Source: Bigelowiella natans CCMP2755
Lineage: Eukaryota; Cercozoa; Chlorarachniophyceae
Direction: 5' to 3'
NCBI GenBank assembly: GCA_000320545.1
Contig: ADNK01002828.1
Coordinates: forward strand, 5,001-69,000
DNA length: 64,000 nucleotides
The notes beneath the pieces are model-generated. The model did not search any database and was not told the DNA's origin. It saw only the letters and a program-made list of their open reading frames with translations. A program made the translations under genes and the position numbers. This document shows, in pieces, positions 37,767-51,551 of the stretch (position 1 is the stretch's first letter; every line of letters starts with the position of its first letter).

Positions 37767-40117
37767 CCATTTCTATTCTGCGACATGAACTGTCGTAAAA
37801 ATTAAGCCAAAAAAGATGAGTACGAACCTCCCTCACCAAATCCTGACGATGTCGCTGTCAAAATCAGAGTGTCACTGGGTGCTACTTTGGACGACCCGAT
37901 CGTAGACCATCGTGTCGACATTGCCTTCAGAAGGTTCATTGTTGGAGTGCATGCATTGCGTCGCCGCCACATTGAAGCTAGTTGCATTGCTTCACAAATG
38001 CTGGATCGCCAATTCACAAATCCTGCTGGTTTCACCAGTTAGCCCTCATTGAAGTCAGTTCGAGGCACTGCGTTTCGCACATTGCGGGTGTCTTGTCACG
38101 TTTTGAAAACGTGGGAAATCATCACGTTTGTCTTTGTTTGTCTCGCATTGCCCATCTAGCCGTTGGTGTCAGGGTTGGGGTCAGGGTTGGGGTTGGAGCA
38201 GCAAACTTCTTTGCAACGTTTTGGAAATGCAGTTTCACAGTTTTTCATCATTGTCTCGTTTTGCACCCAAAATCGATTGACCATTTTCACTTGGTTCAGC
38301 GCATTTGCGATTCAACGCGCGCGTTTGACAACACAGCACGCAGCAACGCAACGCAGAGCAGCATTGATTGATTCACTTGCAATTTTTGCAAGACGGGCGT
38401 TTTTTTGTGACGAGCAGGATGGCAGTCGGTGCAGCACTTCCACCCGCACAAGTGCATCTGTCGGGAGAGAACAACAACATTGCGATGCAAGAGAAAGTGC
38501 ACCTTCACACAACAATTGAATCAAAGTGCAATTGTGTCATCATCATTGCATCTTTTGCCCTGCTTGCGACGACGACCAACGATTGAGTCCACGTGTTGTT
38601 TGATGACAAACTCGAGAATCGATTCAAAGGGCTAGAGGGGACAACCTAGCAACGTTCCTCGCTGAATCCACGTTTCACTCCCCCTTTCGTGTTCGATTTT
38701 GCGATGTGCAGATCGCTGAACGTGCCAACGGATCCACCAAACACGTGTGAATTTCTGGTGTGATGCACCTTCCCAATCTCCACCACCACGTTTTTTGCAT
38801 CGTCTTCTTCGCCTCCTTCGCCCACCTCCTCGTCTGTCGTTTTCAACACCATTTCCACGTCCTGTGTGGCAACAGCGTCTGTTTGTGTTGGTGTTTGTGT
38901 TTGTGTTTGTGCACACGCACATTCACACACAAGACACACACACACCCACACCTAGCTAGCTAGCCAGCTAGACACCCACACACACCCACACACAGTTCTG
39001 GAATTGAGGAATGATGGCCCCACTCTGCCACCTTTTTGAACCACTCTGGCACTTGCGATTTGATAATTTTGGGCGCGTGACGCCAGGTTTCATGCAGGTT
39101 GGTGTTCACAACCTCCATTGCTTTCTGCAGCATGTTGCTGCACTGCTGGTGCAGTTTTTGAGGCAGGCCCCTTCCAGTCATCGAATGCCACCTGCTGGCC
39201 TGCCTTCTCCCCTTCTTTTTGTCTTTGTCTTCCCATCCTCCCATTTTTTCCCTTTCCTGTGCACGATGATGATGATGATGGACACAGCAACATGGTGTGT
39301 GATGAACATTGTGCATTGCTGTGTCCATCATTGTGCAACATGCAAGCATGCATCACATCATGCGAAGCGAACGATCGAAGCCAATGAACTAGTGAATGCC
39401 AATCACCACAAAAGGAGCGAACCACACACACAGCAACCAACCTAGCTAGCTAGCAACCCCTGTGACCCCATCCCCCCTCATGCTAGCATGGCACGTTAGA
39501 AGCACACATTGTGGCTAGCACAGACATCTAGACGATGCACAGCGGCGTGCGCATGAAGTGCGCGAAAATTCGCTTGTCCTTTTTGGACAATGTTTTTATC
39601 GATTTGACTTCCGTTACATGATGGCACATTTTGGGCAAAAATGAACGTGCATGAATGCTCCGGAATGTTTCGGGAACATTCTAGCATTGCTGCCGCATCA
39701 ACGTATGACGGTAGGACTCTCGAACCGGGAAGCTTGGGATGGCATTGCGCACATCACGCATGCATGCGCACCACTGTAGACCAGCTGCTGCATGAAACAG
39801 CACACAAACAAGCTCTGCTTGCTAGCTAGCTTGGTGTGAGAGCTTGTTGAGCTTGTGACATTCCAAAACAAGTGACAATCTGTGATCTTGTGATGTTTGT
39901 CACAGCATGCAACAATGCACAGTCTAGACAGTAAACGACAGTAAACGTTGCACAGTTGCACAGTGCATCACATCGACGATGAAATCCGGCACATTAATCG
40001 AAATTGTAGTGGGTATCTCAAGGTTGATCATGAAATAGGTTGTGCAATTTTGGCAAAATTTTGCGACAAATGGCTTCCAATCGTTAGCTGCACTTTGTAA
40101 CTAGACACTGAGTGGAG
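37767..40117. other. Intergenic island with palindromic words
   Basis: About 2.3 kb follows the PIBF1 start codon without trinucleotide microsatellites. It is rich in TGCA, GCATGC, CTAGCTAGC and TTGCGA words. A short GGTT(G)GGG(TCA) array sits near 38163-38195, and a perfect CATGCTAGCATG lies at 39479-39490. Many overlapping frames of 60-144 codons are open on both strands, none with a domain. No RNA gene was recognised. Confidence 0.5.
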
Positions 40118-40549
40118 TTATTTACACCAGTGATCTGATTTTTTTTTAGTTCGTTGCTCCAAGAGGTCACTAGCTGAACCTTTTGTAATATATCTCCCAC
40201 CTACATACATGAACTCCTTTGCAGAGGGGACACTTGAATTGGCCATCATTTTCTTTAAATTGTCTTCCCCGATGGACTTAAATAACAAGGCTTGAGCTCT
40301 ATCTTCTGTAAGTGGCTGGGCCGTTTCCTTTTTCTCTTTTTTCAATTTTTTCTTCCTCTTTTTTGCTCGTTTATCCTTTTTATCGAAGCCTCCCTATGTG
40401 AATGCAACTTTTGAGGGTAATTCTGGGCGTAATAGAAATTCTTCAACCTTCAGTTTCAGCATTCCCTTTCTAGTTTTCTTCATAACCTCCGATAATCCCT
40501 CTCTTTTCTTGGACCTCTTTTTTGGCTTCCCTTCATTCTTGGTGCTCAT
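40118..40549 (-). CDS. Lysine-rich small protein with one in-frame TAG
   Basis: From the ATG at 40549 the frame reads MSTKNEGKPKKRSKKRE, KKTRKGMLKLKVEEFLLRP and SKVAFT. It then meets TAG at 40396-40394, and the same frame resumes with GGFDKKDKRAKKRKKK and continues to the TAA at 40118 (FMYVGGRYITKG, SDHWCK). Total length would be about 142 residues. Both halves share the same Lys-rich, nucleolar-like composition, which argues for one gene. Either a 15-nt intron (GTTGCATTCACATAG) removes the stop while keeping phase, or the stop is read through, or the gene is broken. GMLKLKV loosely recalls FAM32A-type starts, but the C-terminus does not match. Function unknown. Confidence 0.5.
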
Positions 40550-41661
40550 AACGATCTATCAAATGTAAACTGAAATTTTGGTGTGCTTTCATGATTAATG
40601 GCCATCGCCATAAATTAATGAAAGGAATGCATAGTAGCTTGTCTACGATGGAACCATTTAATTAGTTGGTGAAGGAGAGTCGACAATCAGAGAGTAAGAT
40701 ACACGGATATATGGATTTACATTAGGTCATAGGTCGCATATTTTTATCATTAACAGCGCTTAGACTACCCTGAAGAGCACAGCTCTCTTTTTCTTCTCTC
40801 TCCCTCCTCGCTTCCTCTTTCCACGAAGGGTTTGAGAATTGACTCAATCTTCTGAGATAAAATATTCGTATTGATTCTTAGTCAGATAACATGTCGCCAC
40901 CTTTAAATGGAATGGATTCACAAATATATTCAATCACACCCTCTAAGACAATCAATTTATTGAGTCGTACTTAAGAAACTAATCCCAAAACTGGTAACGC
41001 ACTCTGCCCAACGCACTTTTCTCATCTGTTCTATTTTTCCAGTACATTTTTTTGGAAGTTTGTAGTTGAAAGATTTTCAAGACGACTTCTCCTGGCATAA
41101 GGCACAAATAACAAGTCGTATCTATGGTAGGTACAAACCAAAGGAAAAGGGCCTGTGAGCCCCCTCTCACTATGATGGTTTTCCATATGATACGACAAGG
41201 GATTCAAGTTGACGCAAAGTAAAAATCAGAAACATTCACAGGACGGAGAGGACGGACGACAGCGAGCAATTTAATTTTACGGCATGTGAAATGTGGTCTG
41301 TACATTTGGAACGACATGATGTTAATGAAGGTTAGGATGCAATTTCAAGGCGAATTTTTGCAGAGAATGCATGACCATTGTGTTGTGAGTCTTAAAAGAC
41401 CTTGCGATCCCCTACCCTCATCAGCTTGCTCGTAGAACATCAACATTCACCGCGGGTTGCCAACTGCTTTTAAAATATACTTATTTAAAATTTTCTCATG
41501 ATTGTAGAAATAAAGTTGTGAGAATGAATGGGAAAACTACTCTTGATTACTGATACTTGCGCCCGGTGTATGAACGAAGAGAAAGTTCCGAAATTTTTTA
41601 ACTGTTTTCATTGGATACTCAGAACCTTTTGAGGAGGAGCTGTGTTATCTCTCTACGCAGT
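40550..41661. other. Intergenic stretch, possible minus-strand terminal exon
   Basis: AT-rich sequence separates two divergent genes. A minus-strand frame ending at 40979 (TTCYLCLMPGEVVLK ... RVRYQFWD, then TAG), preceded by an acceptor-like ccatag near 41123, could be a last exon. No upstream exons were found, so it is not called as a gene. Nothing else is recognised. Confidence 0.3.
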
Positions 41662-42597
41662 ATGTCTTCCAATAGTGGAGAAGAAAAGGCTGAAACTGAA
41701 AATGATGCAGAATCAATCAGTATTGAGGCAATACTTGCTGCAAAGAAAAACTACTTCTCCATCGAAAATGATGCGGATGCCGAAACCACAGGCGTTGGTG
41801 GTCAAATGAAAACCCAAGAGTACAATACTCTGGTTTGTGTTATATCCCATACATAATAGTAATTTTATTACATAATACACACGTGTCTTACATTCTTAGC
41901 ACTCAACACATACTAATTTGGTTACACATGTAAAATGTTTTGTAAAATCATCATCAGATTGTTCCGAACTTGGAGCCAAAGTATCCTTCACGATCAAGCT
42001 CTGTAAGAAAAATGAATCTTATGTATGTCTGTATGCATCAGCAACTATCATCACTCACATCGGTGGAGAAAATAACGTGCGCTGATTGATCTTGTTGGGT
42101 AGTAGATTGTCATCATTGCAAAGAGAGTCTACTACTTCCCCGACGTATAGGCGTCGTCACTGTAGTAGTAGTAGTAGTAGTAGTAGTAGTGTGAAAAGTA
42201 TCGAAAGAGTCGAACGACGGTGTGAGGACCTTGTGCCTTTGATGCGAAATTCCCCACTACAAACATTATCATAATATACTATATAGTGATATTTGTTTTA
42301 TTAGCTAGAAAATTACCTGCTGTCACCAATTTTTATTTGGTTCTCTTTCGATTAGATTTTTTCTTCGTCTTCGTTTCTGGGATCCTCGCGATTTTTTGTG
42401 CTTATGATTCTCTTCGTGTGCAACACGGTACTACTAAGAAAAATGAAAGAGGATTTACATGAGAATGCTATGTATATTATATATATATATATATATATAT
42501 ATGTTAATATATCTACATATTTCCCTATTGATTCTACGGCTACTTGCGGTCGGGTAGATATGTTAGGACATCCATCAACACCCATTCTATTATTTCC

Positions 42598-42632
<35 letters not shown>

Positions 42633-43745
42633 GTTGCTGCTGCTGCTGCTGCTGCTACTAATTTGTTGTTTCAACGATGATCAGGCGATGTACCTTGCTC
42701 GAATAAATCTGTCAGTAGCTATTGTGTACATGTACACCGATGACCAGGTTAGTTACTCACTCACAACTGGTACATTCTCGTTAGTTTGATAATAGGTAGG
42801 CGATTGGATAATGGAGGACATATGCATCGTCATCATCAGCAGCAGCAGCAACAGCAGCACCTAGTGTCATTATGACGGTGTTCGCACAACAAATATATAG
42901 TAGTAGAGAGTAATATATGGTGAAGAACGATTCTGAAGTAACAATTTCGATATCATTGTCATCTCACAAAGGCATAATTGCCGCCGACAGCCTCCTGTAT
43001 AAAAGCAGCATCGTTGTTTAGTCGTTTCCCGTAGTAGTGTTGATGGATGCATTTGTTGCCAACTTATAATAATGAACAGGAATTTGAGAAATCGGTAGCT
43101 CTATCCGCATTTTACTGGGGTGGGTAAACTCACCAGCAGCAGCAGCCTACATTTTACCGCGTAGTCATAGTACTCTCCTCCTCGTTGATGGGGAAAAGAA
43201 GCAGAAGAAGAAGAAGAAGAAGAAGAAGAAGAAGAACAACAACAACAACAACAACAACACGATGGAGACTGCCAATATCCGCAGCAAGCTATTTAGTATC
43301 ATCCTCCGGTTAATGAAGTGATGATCTACTCTCCCAATGTGTAGTGAGTAGTCCCTTACATTTTTTACACTAATCACACCATGTATGACTATTCTGCGGC
43401 TTAAAAGTACACTTGCACTTTTAGGGTATGCAAGCTCTCAGATATTGGCTGGGTATCTAGCTGCAAGATATGGAGGGAAGAAAATCCTTCTCTTGTCCTT
43501 CTTAGGTGCTGCTAATTCGTGTGTCACTTCATTCTCATCGCTATTGTTGCCATCATGCCGTTACTATTTATTATCTTGAATATCATTTTGTTCTTAAATA
43601 GTTTTCACTTGTTCTTAAAGTCTCTTATTATTATTACTATCGCGATCTATATTTACCAGGTACTGGAATAGGAACATGCTTGATCCCTATCCACGAGTCG
43701 TTGTGGAGCATGGTCATCTTTAGAGCAATCATTGGCATTTGTCAG

Positions 43746-43778
<33 letters not shown>

Positions 43779-45338
43779 ACAACACACCATGAAGAAGAAT
43801 GAATGAATGATGAAGGCCGGTGGGGAGGGGAGGAAAGGAAGAAGAGAGATTGATGGATGACTAGAAGAACATAGCAGCGGCCTGGTGGTGGTACTACCAC
43901 TTGAGAAGGGTGAGATGATGATGATGATGATGATGGTGCATCGAAGATAGACGAAGAAGGGGAAGCAGCAGTAACAGCTGCAACATCCTAATATAAACGA
44001 TAACGTGCTACTTCGATCATCGTAGTATCATATATTATTGTTATTGTTATTATTATTATTATTTATTATTATTAAATGGTAGGGTGCAAGCTATCCTTCC
44101 CAAATGGCTCTGTTATCCGGTTGGATCCCCTGGTAATAAATAACAACGATATTCCTTATCTTGCTAATACTACTAAATAAAGTGGTGCTACCGACCTATC
44201 CTATCCTATCAGGTTTGAACGATCACGAGCATTGTCGATTATTTCTGCAGGGGAATCATTAGGTAGTACAATACTAGTAGTTATAGTAGTAGTAGTAGTA
44301 GTAGTAGTGTCGTCATCGTCGCTCAAAGAATGAATAAAAATAATAAGGTGATAATCAAATCTTGAAATACCAGATATAGTAGCAGCAGAAACAACAAGAG
44401 AAGATCGTTCATTCAAAGAGAGTTGTTGTAATTTTAGATTATTGTTGCTGGTATTTTTATTAAAGGCACGATAATTACTTTATTTGGAGGTCCATATATC
44501 GTAAATATGTGCAACTGCTGGTCTGGGCTATTCTACGCTACAGGAATAGCCAATTTGGTATGTTTTCGTATTGATGATAGATGGATGATGATGATAATGA
44601 TACATCCTATGGTGACAACTGCGATGACGATGGTGGTTACTGGTGGTAGGTGGAGATGTTCATCAATCAATCAATCTATCTATCTATCTACCTATCTATC
44701 ATCGGAGTATTATTATTATTTCACCATCCAATATCTTTTCATTCGTCTCTCATATATTATCCATTGACTACTCGCTCTCTCAGGTCGTTTTTGTAATAAT
44801 ATCTCTCATGCTATTCGAGACACCTGAGGAAATGAAAGAATGGTTAGGACATACTACTAATATCAATGATGATGATGATGATGATGAAGATGATGGATTA
44901 GGGTTAGGGTTAGGGTTAGGGTTAGGTATCTATTGATACTCCCATTACTACCACAAATTCGCTGCTGCTGCTTCTACTACTACTACACGTTTTCTATGAA
45001 AACAACAAGGGAATAATAATACCTAACTTAAGCACTGTTTCTACTACTACTACTTCTACTACCACTACTACTACTACTGCGGACAAAATCACGCATCACA
45101 TCACATCACAACACATTTTAATGCTGCTTTTACTGCTGCTTGTGGATGATGAAGTGTTGTACTCTTCAGTTAAATCCGGTTTATTTGTGTTAACGCAGCA
45201 GCAGCAGCATATATTATTCTTTCTCTATACCACCTGCTGTTGAATTGTCATCTAGATACAAATTGGTTTTCTCCGTCTATTTTTTGCACCAACTAGTCCC
45301 TCAACACCTCTTATCTCGATTCTTCTTTTCCCTATTTT

Positions 45339-45369
<31 letters not shown>

Positions 45370-46057
45370 TAATAATAAAGGGGTTGGCTGAGTAGTGCCG
45401 AGATGAGATTCTTAAACTCTGATTCTGCTCGTCCAAGAAGAAGAAGAACAAGATCTAGAAGCTTACTTGACAATGGTGACAGTCAATATCGTGATCATGA
45501 CACGGTAGTAGTATATGGTCAACCATAATAATGATAATAATCATTACGATGATAATGATGACGATGATGATGATAATAATGATAATGATACATCGGCAAT
45601 CTCCATATGGTTTTGTGCTCATTATCATACACATACCCCCCTCCCCCCCATTTTCTGGGAATTATTCGTTTTCTACTTCTTTATTGTTGTTGTTGCTGTT
45701 GTTATTTTTTCATCAGATTCCTTACGGCAAGTTTTTGCGGTCTATACCGTATCTATCTACGGTGGCAATTCATTTTTGTAGTGACTGGGGCTACTTGTTA
45801 ATACTGTGTTACCTTCCTTCGTATTGGCGAAATGTCTACCAAGTTAGCGACTCACAGATGGCTTTTTTCTCGGTAGTAGTAGTAGTAGTAGTAGTAGTAG
45901 CAGTAGCTAAACAGTAGGTAGTTAGTAAGGAGCACCAAAATGACGACGACGACAACGACGACGACTGATACAATATGTGTTTTTATTATTCTCCTAGGTA
46001 CTACCATGCATTGGAATTCCAATCGTTTCTATATTTGGGGCTACTTTTGCTGATTGG

Positions 46058-46098
<41 letters not shown>

Positions 46099-46133
46099 AA
46101 TATTCGTGCTTACTACACCCACTATCACTTTCC

Positions 46134-46169
<36 letters not shown>

Positions 46170-46252
46170 TTATATACTCATACTCAGGCTATTATCTCAA
46201 AAAGTGTCGCTCCTTCAGGTTTATCATCACCCAAAGTGCTCTCTTTGAGGGG

Positions 46253-46297
<45 letters not shown>

Positions 46298-47401
46298 CTT
46301 TCATCGTCATGACAGAAAATCTTTAAATATATTGTTGGTCTATTCTTGTTCTACTACATGCTCTAATAATAACAACTAACACTTCTTCTTCTTAAGGTTC
46401 GTAAGAGCATGTCAGTACTAGGGTTGGGCCTACCAGCTCTATGCTTTCACCTCTTATCTTACTGTACGATCAGAATACAATATCAATCCTAATACGTCGA
46501 CTAATCTAATCTAACCGAAACACACTTTATCATTCATGAAAACCACCACCACCACTAATACTACGAACAGACACTAGTAATTACACTAACATCACAGCAG
46601 CAGCAGCAGCAGCAGCAGCAGATGGGTAGAAGAATGTTGGCACATGTTGAATTCGTTGATCGACTAATCGATAAAGGAGATTATTGTGTTGTGCTATTTA
46701 AGCAGCAAGCAATTGTTGATGTTGTTCTGTATTTTGTCTTCTCTCTCATCTGCTCCTATCCGTTCTTACCTTAATATAACGAATCATATCATCATCATCA
46801 TCATATGCTGTATATGCACACACACACACACACAGGTAAACCTTGTCGCGCATCATGTCCTACGTTTTGGTTTGCTGTCTTCACGATGATTGCTGGAGTA
46901 TCCTTTAGAGGGTGGCTTGTTATAATAATAATAATAACACAAACACACGTGTTTGAGAACTGAACAGCAGCAGCAGCAACAACAACAACAGTAACACAAA
47001 CAAAGAAACTACATAAACACACACACACACACTTACACAGATTTCAGACTGGAGGTTGGGCGTCGAATTATCTCGACATAGGGCCTAAGTACGTATCACA
47101 CTTGTTCTCAATCGCAAATAGCGTAGGAGCTGTTTCCGGTATTTTAGCTCCTTTGGTCACTGGAGCTATTATTTCTGATGGGGTAGGTTGTACCTTCCTT
47201 TTACTATTACTACTACGAATAACTAGTACGAATAACTAATACTCTATCTACGTGTGTGGTGTGATGAATTTTCCATATTCTACCAGCCTCTATTATTCCA
47301 GCATAAACAAAAAGAAGAAGAAGAAGAAAGAGTTTTTGCAAAGATTTTGGTGCTGGCTGCTCTACTACTTGTTGCCTCAAACCTTATCTTTCAGACATAT
47401 A

Positions 47402-47433
<32 letters not shown>

Positions 47434-47620
47434 ATCGACTCTAAATTACTTCATGGATACTACTAATGCAATGCTGTTTCACACTATCTATCTGTGATAA
47501 ATGTCATTATTATTTAAGGTCGGTAACTGGGGTGTAGTCTTCAATATGGTTGCAGTTATGTACGTTCTTGGAGGCGTTGTATTCTACATTTTTGGCAAAG
47601 CTCATGTTCTTTTTGATTGA
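41662..47620 (+). CDS. SLC17-type anion/phosphate transporter, major facilitator superfamily
   Basis: Twenty exons decode: 41662-41832, 41958-42002, 42126-42161, 42356-42427, 42685-42747, 43080-43119, 43425-43505, 43660-43745, 44083-44132, 44213-44262, 44466-44557, 44784 to about 44925, 45396-45504, 45717-45872, 45998-46056, 46188-46218, 46397-46463, 46836-46897, 47048-47182, 47519-47620. They give a 12-helix membrane protein. Family landmarks are YLARINLSVAIVYM (helix 1), AFYWGYASSQILAGYLAARYGGKK, FRAIIGICQGASYPSQMALLSGWIP, WFERSRALS, IPYGKFLRSIPYLSTVAIHFC, CYLPSYW, LGLGLPALCF and NYLDIGPKYVSHLFSIANSVG. SLC17 members carry phosphate, organic anions or vesicular substrates; the substrate cannot be told here. 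The acidic N-terminal 57 residues are cytosolic. The central loop is extended by an acidic run, a (Leu-Gly)n stretch coded by TTAGGG repeats, and an Arg-rich run. Confidence 0.92.
44896..44926. repeat. (TTAGGG)n array inside a coding exon
   Basis: About five TTAGGG units in a row sit at the 3' end of the transporter exon starting at 44784, in frame as a Leu-Gly repeat. Each unit contains GGTTAG, so several potential donors lie 6 nt apart. Only a donor leaving two nucleotides fits the next exon at 45396. The hexamer equals the common eukaryotic telomere repeat, but the array is short and internal. Confidence 0.9.
46135..46295. repeat. (CA)n and (GA)n tracts around a 31-nt exon
   Basis: (AC)n at about 46136-46166 and (GA)n at about 46257-46294 flank transporter exon 46188-46218. 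Upstream, (TAC)n begins at the donor of exon 45998-46056. Confidence 0.9.
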
Positions 47621-49348
47621 GGTGCTTGATGATAGATGATAATGACGATGATGAGCAAAAGAGAAGCATAATACTCAACACGTGTATTTTTAATTTAATG
47701 TAATTTTGCAAAAAACAGCATTATTCTCAACTTTTTACTAATCTATTATTAGAATGAGTGAGAGAGGTAGATAGCATAGGCAAGCAGGTGCCAGGCCAAG
47801 GACATATGTATAAATGTAGTAATTGTCATCATCATTGTGACGTGAAAAGCTTCACATATACTTTGAGCATGACCTTTTTGAGGTTGGGCATCATGTTGCA
47901 GTAGGAATCATGAGTGTGCATCATCTCACTTTGCATGCAAAGATGTAGTTGTTGTAAATAACGTCGATAAATCCATCTGGAACTTCAGAAGTTCAAAATA
48001 AGTATAATTTATTTCATCCTTGGAAGTGCTATACAGGCCTCCTTGCGTGCTATTTCCATGCTCTACAAAAATGTTAGACCATCATGCATGACTTATAAAC
48101 GGCTGATACGTGTAGATATTGGGCATGCCATTGTACCAAGAATATTATTCTTGCAAACACAAAATTGAAAATAATAGACATAAATCATATCATGCATATG
48201 CATTATATTGCATTGTCTATAACAAATATATCTCCTATAGTCGTTGATGTTGCCACGTGCAATAATGCACGCTCTGTGAAGAAACAAATGAGCTTTGTTG
48301 AAAGGCTTTGTCTGGGACACATTTATGATAGCTAGATAGACACATAGTGACGTGATGTACATCATTCATGTATCATATTACATTGTCTATGATGAAGATA
48401 ACAACAATGCACCTGACCACCTAGATGATCATTCCTGTTCGTTGTGGTTCGCTGTGCACGAACTGTGGCTAGTACTGCGAAGTGTCGTAGTGCATTCATG
48501 CATGCATTGCCGCCATCTTGTAATCTAGCCATGCTAGCATGTCTGAGAGGAAGTCTAGAAGTCCGTTCATGCCACATGGCACGCGTCTACACATGCTATG
48601 CTAGCATGGCTGACTATATGACAATCTCTCTACTGTCGTCTAGCTAGCATGTACGTCTAGACGTACGTACTAGCAACCATGCTAGCGCAGCAACGGCACT
48701 ACCGCACCTCAGCAAAGCCGATACCAACGGCACAGCTCGGTCGCAATTGCTCTGTCAGTTGTTCCCTAGTTGCGTGTCATCATGTCTGTCTGTGCATTGT
48801 CCTTGATGCCTAGCGCATGCGTGTGCAGGATGACACATCTAGACATGCTAGCATGTGATGTCGACATCAGCACGCAACCATCGTCTAGATTGTGTCCAAG
48901 TTTACGGACAGTTGCTACATGCACTGCGCTTTACATGGCCATCTGTACGTAGATGTAGCCATGCACACAATAATAGACATAGTAATAGCATATATAATAA
49001 TACATATGATATTACGTGTCTATAATCACAGCTAGACAGCACTACTGCGAGCGCATCTATTCATCGACAACGACGCAGCAATCGCGTAATCGTGGCCAAA
49101 CACAACATTCATAGAATACTAGACGACACCATCATCCACATGAACTGTGCACAACAGCGCTCAATGAGCTTTTACTTGCAACAATTATATAGTATATACG
49201 TTGTGTCTTTTGTTAAATACTAAACTAGGAGAGTTTGGAATGCTGGTATTTAAATAAAATGTACATTGACAGACAGATCTGCTACATGTTCTATCCCAGC
49301 AGTGTTTTAAGTTTTTTACAAATTATTATTCAGTGATAAAGCGACTTG
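47621..49348. other. Intergenic island with CATGCTAGCATG palindromes
   Basis: This lies between convergent 3' ends of the transporter (+) and the phosphatase (-). Two perfect CATGCTAGCATG copies (48530-48541 and 48844-48855) and several near-copies occur within 320 bp, together with GTCTAGACGTACG and GCATGCATGC words. No gene is recognised, although frames of 60-90 codons are open on both strands. Confidence 0.55.
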
Positions 49349-49547
49349 TTATTGAAGCGCACAACAGCTACCGATTCGTAACGCCTCCGCTGAAGTTATA
49401 GTTGTTGAATAATGTATTAAATGGGGAATTATCAGCAGCAGCAAATCACAACTAACTCTAAAAAACATACTGTCGATATGATTTCTATGCTTCAGAGCTT
49501 TTGATTCATCCACTTTAACCTGAGAAGTACGTGCCCAGGGATAGACA

Positions 49548-49605
<58 letters not shown>

Positions 49606-50117
49606 CATAACATGCTTGAGACCACCTACTATTGGCAACAACACAGATTACAACTACTACTACCACTACTACTACTACTACAAACTTGTTGGTTGTTAGT
49701 ATTGTTATTACCATGTAGCTATGTGAGTCGTGCAAGTAATCGCATATTATCATGGCAATCCCAAAAGGATTTTCATGCCTAATTCAATGTTGATTCATGT
49801 TATTCAAACAAGTGATGGTGATGATGATGATATGTTGGGAGCTGTTGTTTTCTTAATTTCCATCAATACTTACCCGAAAACTCGAAGCTCGTTCAAACGT
49901 CCCAGGTAGATTGAAATAGGTGGTCTGAATCATACATAGATGTATGCAACATCATCATCATCATCATAGATAACATCGTCATCAAACAACAAAAACTGTG
50001 AATCATATTTTGAGCAACAACAAAATGTCATAGCAAAGATAGCGAATACAAACAACAACGCATCTTCTCACGACAATGGTAGTAACGTTATTATGATCAT
50101 CATGATCATTTTCCAAA

Positions 50118-50153
<36 letters not shown>

Positions 50154-50475
50154 ACGAGAGATCTAAAACTTGATTCCCGGAGATACCACACGAATACGCG
50201 TAGGTACTGTACGCCTACACACAGCAGCATAGCAGCACAAGTGATGATGATGATGATGATGATAGATCATCACCGAATCGATTGGACAATAACCAACCAA
50301 GACATACTTTAGATAGCCATATATGAAGAGATGTAGTATCTTGAGATAATACAACAACAACAACAACAAAGACGCTACTACTAATTGATGCATAGGGTAC
50401 CTTCTCAAACTTTTCGTGTTCTTTCCAATCTCGATATCTCCCAGCCATGTACCGCATTCCTATGTGCCTGAGCCC

Positions 50476-50516
<41 letters not shown>

Positions 50517-50823
50517 AAGAATAAAGAGAGGAAAAACACATTATATGATGATGGATAGATCAACAACACTTCTAAAAAGAAACAGATACACCACAACGAA
50601 CAACTCCCTACAGATATAATTAGAGAATAATTACAAAACTGCACAACAAAATAATGAGCAGCGGTAGGAAAAGTAGTACTTCGACATAGCCGCCTGGTAA
50701 TGAGGACCCATTATTATTGTTATTATCATTATTATCATTATTAGTTATTTTAGTATTATTATCGTCTATCAACGTCATTTTCCATTAAGACTTCGTGAGG
50801 AGAGTACTTCAGACGAGGTAATA

Positions 50824-50862
<39 letters not shown>

Positions 50863-50864
50863 GT

Positions 50865-50899
<35 letters not shown>

Positions 50900-51485
50900 T
50901 TACTACTACGTGCTGCTATTTTGTTATTCGTACTATCTCCTCCTCCTCCTCCTTACTACTACTATTACGTGCTGCTATTTTGTTATTCGTACTATCTCCT
51001 CCTCCTCCTCCTCCTCCTCCTCCTTACTACTACTGTTACTGCTACTACTACTACTACTACTACTACAACTTCTCGCACCACTACTTAGATTCGAGCTCTC
51101 ATGAAATACTAATCACCATCTACTACCTGTGGGGGAAGGGCCTTCTTTTCTTCTTCTTCTTCTTCATCTTGTTGTTGTTGTTGATGATCGTCTACCACTA
51201 TTCTTCTTCTTGTTCTTTTTCTTCTTCTTCTTCCTGGGTCCAAGAAAGAAACGATGAGGCAAGACATATTATCTTTGGATCCACGGTACAAACTATAGTC
51301 GATCAGCCTGAAGATCATATCATGATGATGAGCATGGAAGAGGAAGAAAGGAGGAATAGAGCCAGAGTCAAGGGATAAGGAGTAGAAGGAGGAGGAGGGG
51401 GAGGGGGAGGAGGAGGAGGAGGAGGGTGTAAATGACTAATATACAACGTTTTATTCGTTCGACCTGGAGATGATGGTACACAGCG

Positions 51486-51551
<66 letters not shown>

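Noticed and set aside
38163-38200. Telomere or subtelomere signal from GGTTGGGGTCAGGG repeats
   Set aside because: Only a few irregular units are present, with ordinary genes on both sides.
39700-39800. tRNA-like B box on the minus strand (ggttcgagagtcc)
   Set aside because: The T-stem does not pair around the loop, and no A box or acceptor stem is found at the right distance.
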